Shown: positions 37,761 to 46,673 of the stretch, in pieces
Position numbering within the stretch: position 1 is the first letter of the stretch
Layout: every line of letters begins with the position of its first letter
Assembly (NCBI RefSeq): GCF_018882415.1
Contig: NZ_JACVOL010000001.1
Coordinates: 706,253 to 770,252, forward strand
Origin: Polynucleobacter sp. 86C-FISCH
GTDB lineage: Bacteria; Pseudomonadota; Gammaproteobacteria; Burkholderiales; Burkholderiaceae
DNA: 64,000 nucleotides
Direction: 5' to 3'
Made by a program: the position numbers and the translations under genes
The notes under the pieces: generated by a model
Told to the model about the DNA's origin: nothing
Database searches by the model: none
Seen by the model: the letters and a program-made list of their open reading frames with translations, nothing else

Positions 37761-38189
37761 TTAAATCTCTAACGCTTTTGGCTGTTGAGCCGCATGCGGA
37801 TGATTGGCGTCGCCGTAGACTTTTAATTTCTTGATCATGGCATAGCCTAGTGGGCCTTTTGGCAACATACCCTTCACAGCCTTCTCCAAAGCGCGACCTG
37901 GGAAACGGTCTTGCATCTTGTCGAAGTTAGTCGAGCTAATACCACCTGGGTATCCGCTGTGACGGTAATAAATTTTGTTCAAGCCTTTTGTGCCTGTGAC
38001 ACGGAGCTTAGAAGAATTGATAACGACAATAAAGTCGCCAGTATCAACGTGTGGGGTGTATTCAGGCTTGTGCTTGCCGCGTAGACGGAGTGCCACTTCA
38101 CTGGCGACACGACCGAGGACTTTGTCCGTAGCGTCAATCACGAACCATTCATGCACTACCTCATGGGATTTTGCAGAAAAAGTTTTCAT
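37761..38189 (-). CDS. rplM: 50S ribosomal protein L13
   Basis: The 142-residue L13 starts [20 protein letters not shown] and contains [18 protein letters not shown] and GMLPKGPLG. It is the first gene of rplM-rpsI. In E. coli the operon is autoregulated through its leader; here an inverted repeat in the leader (38300-38325) is a candidate for such control. Confidence 0.99.
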   Translation of the reverse strand: MKTFSAKSHEVVHEWFVIDATDKVLGRVASEVALRLRGKHKPEYTPHVDTGDFIVVINSSKLRVTGTKGLNKIYYRHSGYPGGISSTNFDKMQDRFPGRALEKAVKGMLPKGPLGYAMIKKLKVYGDANHPHAAQQPKALEI

Positions 38190-38299
38190 GATTTCTCAAA
38201 TTGTTATGGTCAAAAAAAATTACCCCAACCAAACTACGTCCACCTTGGCCCTGCTTATGTTTGCAAGCTCGCAGATTCTGCAATTTAACTGGTACAACA

Positions 38300-38325
38300 A
38301 ATTACCGCTGACCGGCTCGGTAATT
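38300..38325 (-). promoter_or_regulatory. Inverted repeat upstream of rplM
   Basis: AATTACCG (38300-38307) and CGGTAATT (38318-38325) form a perfect 8-bp stem with a 10-base loop, about 110 bases upstream of the rplM ATG. No T-run follows on either strand, so it is not an intrinsic terminator. It may be a leader element or operator. Confidence 0.35.
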
Positions 38326-38349
38326 CAGTAAAGCCTTGAATTGTAACCT

Positions 38350-38451
38350 AAAAAAAACCCAGGAACGAGTCCTGGGTTGGAATCCACCTATGTTTGGGTG
38401 GAGGAGACACTGGGAGGTAAGTCGCAGTCTTATACAAGACTGACTACCAAT
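38350..38451 (-). ncRNA. Predicted intergenic small RNA with exposed anti-Shine-Dalgarno stretch
   Basis: The minus strand holds every part of a free-standing ~102-nt RNA. The start is fixed by a promoter at 38458-38487. Stem-loop 1 is built on CAGTCTT/AAGACTG (38425-38442) and extended by GGTAGTC pairing with GACTTACC. An unpaired stretch TCCCAGTGTCTCC follows. Stem-loop 2 is TCCACC/GGTGGA (about 38382-38402). The terminator is AACCCAGGA/TCCTGGGTT (38356-38378) followed by Ts to 38350. No ORF with a ribosome-binding site is seen. The unpaired CTCC runs are complementary to Shine-Dalgarno sequences. The layout recalls the betaproteobacterial toxic small RNA family, from memory and unchecked. 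Confidence 0.65.
38356..38378 (-). terminator. Intrinsic terminator of the predicted small RNA
   Basis: A perfect 9-bp stem AACCCAGGA/TCCTGGGTT with loop CTCGT is followed on the minus strand by six further Ts. There is no T-run on the plus strand, so it serves a minus-strand transcript. No minus-strand coding gene lies immediately upstream. Confidence 0.85.
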
Positions 38452-38457
38452 ATGGTT

Positions 38458-38487
38458 ATTCTACACAAACAATATGGTGCAATGCAA
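38458..38487 (-). promoter_or_regulatory. Predicted sigma70 promoter of the small RNA
   Basis: On the minus strand TTGCAT (38482-38487) and TAGAAT (38458-38463) are separated by 18 bp. The -10 matches the consensus at 5 of 6 positions, and the -35 keeps the TTG core. Expected start is about 38451. Confidence 0.6.
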
Positions 38488-38609
38488 GAATATTGACCAA
38501 AATCAAGTTTTTGATGGTTTTTGGCTATTTTCGCTGGAAAACAGCATGCCTTAAAAATTGGTAAACTATTGATAATATTGATTAATTTAGTAAGTTAGGG
38601 GTCACTACG

Positions 38610-39032
38610 ATGGATTGTCGAGTATCTTGGTTGGGTAATGGCGGTATGGCTTTTTCAGCCGAAACTGGCAGTGGCCACCTCGTCAACATGGATGGAGCCC
38701 CTGAAGCAGGCGGCAGAAACCTAGCCCCAAGGCCAATGGAGCTCCTTTTGGCTGGTGCGGGCGGCTGCTCTGCATTTGATGTGGTTTTAATCCTACAAAG
38801 GGCCCGTCAGGCCATTAGTGGCTGTGAAGTGAACCTCCAAGCAGAACGCGCCACAGAAGACCCCAAAGTCTTTACCAAGATCAACCTGCACTTTACGGTC
38901 AAAGGAAAAGATCTGGATCAGGCTAAAGTGGAACGCGCCGTAAAACTTTCTCACGAGAAGTACTGCTCTGCAACCACCATGTTGGCTAAAACTGCAGAAC
39001 TAACTTACAGCGTGGAAATCGTTTCAGAATAA
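38610..39032 (+). CDS. OsmC family protein (YhfA-like)
   Basis: The 140-residue OsmC/Ohr-fold protein has conserved cysteines in AGAGGCSAFDVV and HEKYCSATTML. It is closer to the YhfA branch than to the protein at 6988-7377. A peroxide- or thiol-related role is inferred from family. It begins about 150 bases beyond the divergent small-RNA promoter, and its stop lies 5 bases from the 3' end of the convergent RNase P RNA. The gap 38488-38609 is AT-rich and should hold its promoter; no strong match is seen. Confidence 0.85.
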   Translation: MDCRVSWLGNGGMAFSAETGSGHLVNMDGAPEAGGRNLAPRPMELLLAGAGGCSAFDVVLILQRARQAISGCEVNLQAERATEDPKVFTKINLHFTVKGKDLDQAKVERAVKLSHEKYCSATTMLAKTAELTYSVEIVSE

Positions 39033-39037
39033 TAAGT

Positions 39038-39344
39038 GCAGAGTCAATCGATAAGCCGGATTCTGTCGCCTAGATTCGCATCTAGGGGCAATCATTCCTC
39101 TAGGCCGTTAGTTACCTAACGGCTCAAGCTCCCTACCCGCAGACTCAGCGGGACGCCTCATCGCCTGCTTACTTGGGATTGCTCCAGGTGGAGGTTACCG
39201 CGTTTCACCGTAACTAAATACGCTCGTCTCTGTGGCCCTATTCCTCACGTCGCCGTGGATGGCCGTTAGCCATCACCCTTCCCTATGGAGTCCGGACTTT
39301 CCTCCCCCTCAATAAAGAGGCGGCGATTGCCCAATTGACTCTGC
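39038..39344 (-). ncRNA. rnpB: RNase P RNA, bacterial class A
   Basis: The minus strand contains the universal RNase P core: GAGGAAAGTCCGGACTCC near the 5' end and GACAGAATCCGGCTTAT near the 3' end. The P1 helix is formed by GCAGAGTCAAT (from 39344) and ATTGACTCTGC (ending 39038). This catalytic RNA removes tRNA 5' leaders. The length of about 307 nt is a little short for class A. No intrinsic terminator follows, so the 3' end probably arises by processing of a transcript running into the convergent osmC-like gene. Confidence 0.95.
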
Positions 39345-39350
39345 GCCTGC

Positions 39351-39356
39351 AGTCTA
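39351..39356 (-). promoter_or_regulatory. Candidate -10 box of rnpB
   Basis: TAGACT on the minus strand is placed exactly 7 bases before the predicted 5' end of RNase P RNA at 39344. A weak -35 (TTAGCC) lies 18 bp further upstream. The match to sigma70 is modest; the support is positional. Confidence 0.4.
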
Positions 39357-39401
39357 ACGCAGTCAGAGCAATTTGGCTAAGAAACTAATGATTTGAGTTT
39401 T

Positions 39402-40460
39402 TTAAACGAGTGACCAAGCAATCGTTTCGCCGGCGCGCAGCGGAACGATGGTGGCATCACCCAAAGGCAATTCCATAGGAATACTTTGCGCTTGTTTTGC
39501 CAAGGTAATTTTTTTACTATTGCGCGGCAAAGAATAAAAATCAGGGCCAAAGAAACTAGCAAAGCCTTCTAATTTATCCAGCTTACCAACACTCTCAAAT
39601 GCTTCGGCATATAAACCTAGTGCGTTAAATGTGCTGTAGCATCCCGCACAACCACAGGCCGCCTCCTTAGCACCCTTGGCATGCGGCGCACTATCAGTTC
39701 CCAAGAAGAAGCGAGAGTTACCACTTGTAGCAGCCTCCAAAAGCGCAACTCGATGCTCTTCACGCTTCAGAACCGGCAAGCAATAATTGTGTGGACGAAT
39801 CCCACCGGCAAAAATCGCATTACGATTCATAAGCAAATGCTGAGGGGTAATGGTTGCTGCAATCGTATTTTTTCCACCAGTCACTGCATCACGAACATAG
39901 TGAGCGGCTTGCTTGGTAGTGATGTGTTCAAACACAATCTTGAGCTCAGGTAATTTTTTGCGTAAAGGCTCTAATACCGTATCAATAAATACCGCCTCAC
40001 GATCAAAGATATCAATATCTGCATGCGTTACTTCGCCGTGCACAAGCAAGGGCATGCCAACAGCCTGCATTGCCTCTAAAGCAGCATGGCAATGTTTAAG
40101 GTCACTCACACCAGCGTCGCTATTGGTGGTTGCTCCTGCGGGATACAACTTGAATGCAGCAATACCTGCATCCTTAGCCTTGCGAACTTCATCTGCAGAA
40201 GTGTTATCAGTAAGATAAAGGGTCATCAAAGGCGTAAATTCAGTGACGCCCAGTAATTTCAAATTCGATTCAATACGTGACTGATAAGCTTTTGCCAAAT
40301 CCACAGTGGTGACTGGTGGCTTTAAGTTCGGCATGATAATGGCACGTGCAAATTGACGCGCAGTATCTGCCAATACATCTTTCATTACTTCGCCATCGCG
40401 AATATGCAAATGCCAATCGTCCGGCTGAGTTAATTCAATTTTTGTAGGGCTATTGGACAT
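39402..40460 (-). CDS. pyrC: Dihydroorotase (class II, PyrC type)
   Basis: The 352-residue enzyme has metal-ligand histidines His17 and His19 in [10 protein letters not shown], the carbamylated-lysine region [18 protein letters not shown], and further ligands in LVHGEVTH and FEHITTK. It closes carbamoyl aspartate to dihydroorotate in pyrimidine synthesis. The ATG at 40460 lies 2 bases before the end of the glycerate kinase gene; longer frames would overlap that gene. The two are cotranscribed on the minus strand, with rnpB downstream. Confidence 0.97.
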   Translation of the reverse strand: MSNSPTKIELTQPDDWHLHIRDGEVMKDVLADTARQFARAIIMPNLKPPVTTVDLAKAYQSRIESNLKLLGVTEFTPLMTLYLTDNTSADEVRKAKDAGIAAFKLYPAGATTNSDAGVSDLKHCHAALEAMQAVGMPLLVHGEVTHADIDIFDREAVFIDTVLEPLRKKLPELKIVFEHITTKQAAHYVRDAVTGGKNTIAATITPQHLLMNRNAIFAGGIRPHNYCLPVLKREEHRVALLEAATSGNSRFFLGTDSAPHAKGAKEAACGCAGCYSTFNALGLYAEAFESVGKLDKLEGFASFFGPDFYSLPRNSKKITLAKQAQSIPMELPLGDATIVPLRAGETIAWSLV

Positions 40461-40461
40461 A

Positions 40462-41814
40462 TTATTTATTAAGCAAGATGATGCGGAAGTCATTCACATT
40501 CGTAAGTGTAGGGCCAGTTTCCACTAAAGCATCCATTTCTGCAAAGAAGCCGTAGCAATCATGTGCAGCTAAGAACTTTTCTGGCGCAAGGCTTGAGATC
40601 AGGCTAGTTTGACGAATGCCGGCATCAAACCATGCTCCAGCATTCTTCTCGCTACCATCAATCCCATCAGTATCAGCAGCCAAGGCAGCCAATTGAGGTA
40701 AATCGCTTGATGCCGCAAAGAGTGAGAGCAAATACTCGCTGCAACGACCACCACGGCCTTTGACTCCAGCTGGGATAGTCACAGTGCATTCACCGCCAGA
40801 AATAAGAGCCATTGGTTTATCAAACCCCTTGGACACATAGTCGCGTACTAAAGCGGCCTGCTCTAAACCAACCACCTGTGCCTCGCCGGTAATTGTGTCA
40901 CCCAAAATAATTGGCTCATAGCCTTGGTGACGAACATACTCAGCAGCAGCTTCCAGGCTTTTATAGGCAGTTGCAATGACATGATTCGAAACTTGGCTAT
41001 CAACCAAATCAATATCTTTTAAGGTCTCAGGGATCTCTCCTGCTAAACCTCGCTTGAGATGATCAAGAACAGATGCCGGAACAGCAGGTGTAACTAAATC
41101 GTATTTTTGCAAAATATTGAGCGCATCTAAATACGTAGAGTAATCAGCGGCACAAGGACCACTAGCAATATCTGCAGGTGAGTCACCTGTGACGTCAGAA
41201 ATCAATAAAGCTTCCACTCTTGCACAACGTGCAATCGCAACTCTGGCTAAGTTACCACCCAAAATTGCAGATAGGTGTTTGCGCACCACATTCATTTCTT
41301 CAATGGGGGCGCCACTTCGCAATAGCGCTTCTGTGGTCTTGCGCATGTCATCAATAGAAATGCCTTCTTGAGGCAAAGTCAGAAGGCTTGAGCCTCCACC
41401 AGATACCAAAGCGATCAATACATCACCTTGCTCCAATTGCTTTGCTAATGCCAATACTTCCTTGGCCCCATCCATGCCAGCTTGGTCAGGTACCGGATGC
41501 CCAGCCTCAATAATCTTAATATGGCTTGTTGGTGAGTTATGCCCATAACGCGTCAGCACAACGCCTTCTAATTTCGCCTGCGGCCAATTCGCTTTTGCGT
41601 AAGCTTCAAATGCGCTAGCCATAGATGCACTAGCCTTACCGGCACCCACAACTAAACAGCGCCCTTTAGGTTCTTGACCCTTTGGAAATATCTGCGCTAA
41701 ATACTGCGGAACAATCACTTGTGGATCAGCCACTGCCACAGCAGCAGCAAATGCATTTTTTAAGACTGCTTCGGTGCTTTTGGCGATTGGTGTCGAAGAT
41801 TTGTTTTGAGTCAT
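40462..41814 (-). CDS. Glycerate 2-kinase (MOFRL/DUF4147 family)
   Basis: The 450-residue protein contains [16 protein letters not shown], the nucleotide-binding motif [16 protein letters not shown] and the C-terminal MOFRL part with [17 protein letters not shown]. It would phosphorylate glycerate to 2-phosphoglycerate, linking glyoxylate, tartrate or glycerate use to glycolysis. No glyoxylate carboligase or tartronate reductase gene is nearby. Last codons abut pyrC. Confidence 0.88.
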   Translation of the reverse strand: MTQNKSSTPIAKSTEAVLKNAFAAAVAVADPQVIVPQYLAQIFPKGQEPKGRCLVVGAGKASASMASAFEAYAKANWPQAKLEGVVLTRYGHNSPTSHIKIIEAGHPVPDQAGMDGAKEVLALAKQLEQGDVLIALVSGGGSSLLTLPQEGISIDDMRKTTEALLRSGAPIEEMNVVRKHLSAILGGNLARVAIARCARVEALLISDVTGDSPADIASGPCAADYSTYLDALNILQKYDLVTPAVPASVLDHLKRGLAGEIPETLKDIDLVDSQVSNHVIATAYKSLEAAAEYVRHQGYEPIILGDTITGEAQVVGLEQAALVRDYVSKGFDKPMALISGGECTVTIPAGVKGRGGRCSEYLLSLFAASSDLPQLAALAADTDGIDGSEKNAGAWFDAGIRQTSLISSLAPEKFLAAHDCYGFFAEMDALVETGPTLTNVNDFRIILLNK

Positions 41815-41823
41815 AAAGCTATT

Positions 41824-43647
41824 CTAATCAAGAGTGGCGCGCTCTTGCATCTGCCACATCTCAGCATATTTACCTTTTACTGCAAGCAACTCCTCATGGG
41901 TGCCATACTCCACAATTTGTCCATGATCCATTACCAAAATTTGATCTGCATGAATGATGGTTGAAAGGCGATGGGCAATGATGAGTGTTGTTCGGTTCTT
42001 GGCTAAGCTGAGAAGCTCTTCTTGAAACGCACGTTCGGTTTTAGAGTCAAGCGCTGAAGTAGCTTCATCAAATATGAGCATGGCAGGTTTCTTAAGGAGT
42101 GTTCTAGCAATAGCAACCCTTTGCTTCTCACCCCCCGATAACTTGAGACCCCGCTCGCCAACTTGAGTGTCATAACCCTCGGGCAAACGCTTAATAAAGC
42201 CATCAATTTGCGCAGCTCTGGCCGCCTCTTGCACCTCTTCTATAGTTGCAGAGGGATTGCCATAGGCTATGTTGTATCCAATCGTGTCATTAAATAAGAC
42301 TGTATCTTGCGGCACGATACCAATAGCTTTGCGCAAACTAGCCTGAGTGACATCCTGAATATTTTGACCATCAATCAAAATCTTTCCTGATTGAACATCA
42401 TAAAAACGGAACAACAATCTTGCGAGGGTACTTTTACCAGCGCCACTTTGACCAACCACCGCTGTAATCGTCCCAGCAGGAATATTGAAGCTCACATCGC
42501 GGAGAATTTCACGCTTAGCATCATAGTGAAACGATACGTGCTCAAACCGCACGTCTGGGCCACGATCATGATTTTCAATTTGGAGTGTCTTAGCATCCGG
42601 TGAATCCGCTATCTCTTTATCAGTATTGAGTAAAGAAAACATGCGATCCATGTCAGTCAATGATTGCTTAATCTCTCGATAAATCACACCCAAGAAATTC
42701 AAGGGAATATAGAGCTGAATCATTAAGGTATTAACCAAGACCAAATCGCCCAAAGTCATGGTGCCATTGACCACGCCAACCGTAGCGCGCCAAAGAATCA
42801 GCATTAAGCCAACTGCAATAATGATTTGCTGACCTAGATTCAATACGGCCAAAGTCTTTTGTGACTTCACCGCAGCCGATTGATAGCGCAGAAGATTCTC
42901 ATCGTAACGACTGGCTTCAAAGGCCTCGTTACCAAAGTACTTCACTGTCTCGAAATTTAATAAGGAATCAATCGCCTTTTGATTGGCTTTCGAATCCATA
43001 TCATTCATGGTACGGCGGAAATGCGTGCGCCACTCAGTAACTACGACTGTGAAAACGATGTAAAGAACTAAGGCAACTAAAGTGATCGCAGCAAACCAAA
43101 TATCGTAGGAGTAAGCAAGGTAGCCTAAGACCAAACAAAATTCGATCAGTGTGGGCAGAATGCTATAGAGAGAATAAGAAATCAGTGACTGTATGCCACG
43201 TGTGCCGCGCTCAATATCTCGACTTACGCCGCCAGTCTGACGGGCAAGATGAAAGCTCAGCGCTAAGGAGTGCAAGTGCTCAAAAACTTGAAGTGCTACT
43301 TTACGAACTGCGTTCTGGGTGACCTTAGCAAACAATGCTTCGCGAAGTTCTGTAAATACGGATGCACAAATTCTTAAAAGGCCATAGGCAACAATAATTC
43401 CCAAGGGAACGACCAAAAGTGCTTGCGGTGAATTGACATTGATATTTAAAGAATCAATTAAGTCTTTCAACACAATTGGTATACCAAGATTGGTAACCTT
43501 GGCGGCAATCAAACAGCTAAGGGCAATCAAGACCCTAAAGCGATACTCCAAAAGATAAGGGAGTAGGTCGCGAATAACGCGCCAGTCACCGCGCCCCGCT
43601 GTTTTTGAATCTGCGCTACCGTGATGATGTCCCGATGAATGTCTCAT
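41824..43647 (-). CDS. ABC transporter of the Atm1/HMT1 type (fused permease-ATPase)
   Basis: The 607-residue half-transporter has a six-helix membrane domain (about residues 40-330) followed by an ATPase domain with Walker A VGQSGAGKSTLARLL, signature LSGGEKQRVAIART and Walker B MLIFDEATSALDS. It most resembles bacterial relatives of mitochondrial Atm1, which export glutathione-bound metal or sulfur species. The substrate is inferred from family. It lies between nudB and the glycerate kinase gene, 9 bases before the latter. Confidence 0.88.
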   Translation of the reverse strand: MRHSSGHHHGSADSKTAGRGDWRVIRDLLPYLLEYRFRVLIALSCLIAAKVTNLGIPIVLKDLIDSLNINVNSPQALLVVPLGIIVAYGLLRICASVFTELREALFAKVTQNAVRKVALQVFEHLHSLALSFHLARQTGGVSRDIERGTRGIQSLISYSLYSILPTLIEFCLVLGYLAYSYDIWFAAITLVALVLYIVFTVVVTEWRTHFRRTMNDMDSKANQKAIDSLLNFETVKYFGNEAFEASRYDENLLRYQSAAVKSQKTLAVLNLGQQIIIAVGLMLILWRATVGVVNGTMTLGDLVLVNTLMIQLYIPLNFLGVIYREIKQSLTDMDRMFSLLNTDKEIADSPDAKTLQIENHDRGPDVRFEHVSFHYDAKREILRDVSFNIPAGTITAVVGQSGAGKSTLARLLFRFYDVQSGKILIDGQNIQDVTQASLRKAIGIVPQDTVLFNDTIGYNIAYGNPSATIEEVQEAARAAQIDGFIKRLPEGYDTQVGERGLKLSGGEKQRVAIARTLLKKPAMLIFDEATSALDSKTERAFQEELLSLAKNRTTLIIAHRLSTIIHADQILVMDHGQIVEYGTHEELLAVKGKYAEMWQMQERATLD

Positions 43648-43663
43648 CGCTCTATCTTATTCC

Positions 43664-44122
43664 TTATTCAGGATGGCTTTGGGCTGCTGAAAATAATTTG
43701 AGGATGGCCTCTCCATTGCTAGGAGAAAAACATTTTTTAGCGGCCTCTTGGTATGGGAGCCATTCATAGGCCACATGCTCCCTAGGCGCTAGCGTAATAG
43801 GGGTGTTATTGGGAACTTCTAATGAGAACCAGTGCTCAGTATTGCGAGTGACGCCAGGCGCATAACGAGAACGCCATTCAGGATAGATTTCATATTCGAT
43901 CTGGTGGTGCATATTTTGCAAGGCATCTTTTGGCAACCCCTCTACCGCAATACCCGTCTCTTCAAATACTTCACGGGCTGCTGCTAAAGCAAGATCCTCA
44001 TCAATAGCATCAAGGCTACCAGTGACGGACTGCCAAAAGCTCGCGCGATCTGCACGCTCTATCAATAAAACATCCCTATTCGATTTATAGATAACTACTA
44101 AAACCGAAATAGGGATTTTCAA
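43664..44122 (-). CDS. nudB: Dihydroneopterin triphosphate diphosphatase
   Basis: The 152-residue Nudix hydrolase has its Nudix box from Gly35 to Gly57, with REVFEETG carrying the metal-binding glutamates. It begins with ISVLVVIYKSN, as NudB proteins do. It removes pyrophosphate from dihydroneopterin triphosphate in folate synthesis. The start is TTG at 44122, since an in-frame stop lies just upstream and no ATG precedes the conserved strand. It follows aspS by 29 bases, as in other Burkholderiales. Confidence 0.9.
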   Translation of the reverse strand: MKIPISVLVVIYKSNRDVLLIERADRASFWQSVTGSLDAIDEDLALAAAREVFEETGIAVEGLPKDALQNMHHQIEYEIYPEWRSRYAPGVTRNTEHWFSLEVPNNTPITLAPREHVAYEWLPYQEAAKKCFSPSNGEAILKLFSAAQSHPE

Positions 44123-44151
44123 GGTGGATCTAAAACGCTACTTAAGTTGTT

Positions 44152-45951
44152 TTAAGCAGCAGGTGCAGCTTGACGCAAACGAATGTGTAACTCACGCAAC
44201 TGACGCTCATCAACCGGACTAGGAGCCTGAGTTAATAAGCACTGTGCACGTTGTGTTTTAGGGAAGGCAATAACGTCACGGATTGACTCAGCACCAGTCA
44301 TCATCGTCACGATACGATCCAAACCAAACGCAATACCACCGTGTGGAGGCGCGCCATATTGGAGTGCATCTAACAAGAATCCAAACTTGGCTTGCGCCTC
44401 TTCCGCATCAATCTTCAATGCACGGAATACTTGGCTTTGAACTGCTTCTTGGTGAATACGTACAGAACCACCACCAATTTCACTGCCGTTCAACACCATG
44501 TCATAAGCCTTAGCTAAACACTTGCCTGGATCAGACTCCAAGTACTTCATATGCTCATCTTTAGGGCTGGTGAACGGATGATGGCAAGCAACCCAGCGCG
44601 CTTCACCTTCATCGTAATCAAACATTGGGAAGTCAACTACCCACAATGGCTTCCAGCCTTCTGTAAACAGTCCATGCTCTTTACCCCAAGCAGACTGACC
44701 AATACGCAGACGTAAATTTCCGATTGCGTCGTTCACTACTTTTTCTTTATCAGCACCAAAGAAAATGATGTCGCCATCTTTTGCGCCAGTGCGCTTCAAG
44801 ATGCCTTCAATCGCAGCGTCATGCAAATTCTTCACGATTGGTGACTGCAAACCATTGCGGCCTTCAGCCACAGAGTTGACCTTAATCCACGCCAAACCTT
44901 TAGCGCCATAGATGCTCACGAACTGGGTGTAGTCATCGATTTCGCTACGGCTAATTTCAGCACCACCAGGCACACACAAGCCCACTACGCGGCCGCCAAC
45001 CTGGTTCGCTGCGCCTGAGAACACTTTGAAATCAACGTCTTTCATCAAATCCGTCAATTCAGTGAACTCAAAGTTCACACGCAAATCTGGCTTATCAGAG
45101 CCAAAACGCGCCATACCTTCTGAGTAAGGCATTGTTGGGAATGGGTTTGGCAACTCCACATTCATAGTTTTCTTGAAAATATGACGAATCATGTTTTCAA
45201 ATAAATCACGAATTTCCAACTCGCTCAAGAAAGCAGTTTCACAGTCGATCTGCGTAAATTCAGGCTGACGATCTGCGCGTAAGTCTTCATCACGGAAGCA
45301 CTTTGTAATTTGATAGTAACGATCAAAGCCAGCCACCATTAACAACTGCTTAAACAATTGAGGAGACTGTGGCAATGCAAAGAACTGACCATCATGTACA
45401 CGTGATGGAACTAAATAATCACGCGCGCCTTCTGGTGTGCTCTTAGTGAGCATTGGTGTTTCGATATCGATAAATCCTGCGTCATCCAAATAACGACGGC
45501 ACTCCATCGCAACGTTGTAACGCAAGCGCAAATTCTTTTGCATTTGTGGACGACGCAAATCTAATACGCGATGAGTCAAACGAGTAGTCTCGGATAAATT
45601 CTCATCGTCGATTTGGAATGGTGGTGTTACAGATGCATTCAAGATCACCAAGCTATGGCAAAGAATTTCTACTTTTCCACTAACTAAATCTACATTCTCA
45701 GTACCAGCAGGACGCGCACGCACGAGACCTTTAATCTGTATGCAGAACTCACTACGCACTTGCTCAGCAAGGGCGAACATCTCTGGGCGATCTGGATCGC
45801 AAACTACTTGCACGAAACCTTCGCGGTCACGCAAGTCAATAAAGATAACGCCTCCGTGGTCACGGCGACGATTCACCCAACCAGAAAGAGTGACTTCTTG
45901 ACCAATCAGTGAATCGGTTACCTGGCCGCAGGTATGGCTTCGCATCGACAT
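44152..45951 (-). CDS. aspS: Aspartyl-tRNA synthetase
   Basis: The 599-residue bacterial-type AspRS has an N-terminal OB-fold ([20 protein letters not shown]), class II motif 2 in [19 protein letters not shown], a GAD insertion domain, and motif 3 in [13 protein letters not shown]. It charges tRNA-Asp and, if no AsnRS is present in the genome, possibly tRNA-Asn as well. AGGA precedes the ATG. It follows the DUF502 gene by 16 bases. Confidence 0.98.
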   Translation of the reverse strand: MSMRSHTCGQVTDSLIGQEVTLSGWVNRRRDHGGVIFIDLRDREGFVQVVCDPDRPEMFALAEQVRSEFCIQIKGLVRARPAGTENVDLVSGKVEILCHSLVILNASVTPPFQIDDENLSETTRLTHRVLDLRRPQMQKNLRLRYNVAMECRRYLDDAGFIDIETPMLTKSTPEGARDYLVPSRVHDGQFFALPQSPQLFKQLLMVAGFDRYYQITKCFRDEDLRADRQPEFTQIDCETAFLSELEIRDLFENMIRHIFKKTMNVELPNPFPTMPYSEGMARFGSDKPDLRVNFEFTELTDLMKDVDFKVFSGAANQVGGRVVGLCVPGGAEISRSEIDDYTQFVSIYGAKGLAWIKVNSVAEGRNGLQSPIVKNLHDAAIEGILKRTGAKDGDIIFFGADKEKVVNDAIGNLRLRIGQSAWGKEHGLFTEGWKPLWVVDFPMFDYDEGEARWVACHHPFTSPKDEHMKYLESDPGKCLAKAYDMVLNGSEIGGGSVRIHQEAVQSQVFRALKIDAEEAQAKFGFLLDALQYGAPPHGGIAFGLDRIVTMMTGAESIRDVIAFPKTQRAQCLLTQAPSPVDERQLRELHIRLRQAAPAA

Positions 45952-45967
45952 AACAATTTCCTATAAA

Positions 45968-46621
45968 TCAAAAATGGTGTGGTAACTGCGTTGCAGTTAT
46001 GCCACTAGAACTATTGGGAGGAACAGAACCCATGGAAACAATATGTTTCAAAGCCTCTTCCACACTCATCTCTAATTCAATCGTTTGTGCACGGGGCACA
46101 ATCATGAAAAAACCAGAGGTAGGGTTTGGGGTTGTTGGTAAAAATACGTTAACGTAATCTTCACCTAATTTGGCAGTCACTTCTTTTGCAGGGGTGCCTG
46201 TTTGAAATGCAATCACCCATGAGTCAGCATGGGGATAACGAATTAAGAGCGCCTTACTAAAGGCTTGGCCACTTCCGGAAAATAAAGTGGAAGAAACCTG
46301 CTGAACACTTGAATAAATAGAGCGAACGATTGGAATACGATTGATCTGCTTATTCCACATCCGGATCCACCACTGACCAGCAAAACTGATTGCTAACAAA
46401 CCAGTGGCCATGATCACGCCGATCACAATCAAAATGCCAACGCCAGGCAATTCACGGAAATGCTGCAAATCTCCGGCAAATTGACGTGGGAAGACTGTAA
46501 TGATGGCGTGCATTACAGAACCGAATACGCCATCGAGCAGACCCAAGCCCCAGGCAATCACCCAGATGGTGATCGACAATGGTGCCCATACGAGGATGCC
46601 AGCGATAAAGTATTTTTTCAT
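45968..46621 (-). CDS. DUF502 family inner-membrane protein
   Basis: The 217-residue protein has two hydrophobic segments near residues 5-30 and 60-85, then a soluble domain with MWNKQINRIPIVRSIYSSVQQ, the DUF502 hallmark. The function is unknown. Its place between ubiB and aspS is common in betaproteobacteria. The C-terminal tail is rich in Ser, Pro and Thr. A strong hairpin lies between it and ubiB. Confidence 0.85.
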   Translation of the reverse strand: MKKYFIAGILVWAPLSITIWVIAWGLGLLDGVFGSVMHAIITVFPRQFAGDLQHFRELPGVGILIVIGVIMATGLLAISFAGQWWIRMWNKQINRIPIVRSIYSSVQQVSSTLFSGSGQAFSKALLIRYPHADSWVIAFQTGTPAKEVTAKLGEDYVNVFLPTTPNPTSGFFMIVPRAQTIELEMSVEEALKHIVSMGSVPPNSSSGITATQLPHHF

Positions 46622-46630
46622 GTGTTCTGC

Positions 46631-46655
46631 CTAACCCGCTATTTTAGCGGGTTAG
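46631..46655. repeat. Perfect 11-bp intercistronic hairpin between ubiB and the DUF502 gene
   Basis: CTAACCCGCTA (46631-46641) pairs with TAGCGGGTTAG (46645-46655) over TTT. No T-run follows on the minus strand (it reads GCAGAAC), so it is more likely a processing or mRNA-stability element than an intrinsic terminator. Confidence 0.55.
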
Positions 46656-46673
46656 CAGCCAATCAGGGAGAGA

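Noticed and set aside
37975-38331. 118-codon plus-strand reading frame over rplM and its leader
   Set aside because: It is mostly antisense to rplM, has biased serine/threonine-rich composition and no ribosome-binding site; a shadow of the ribosomal gene.
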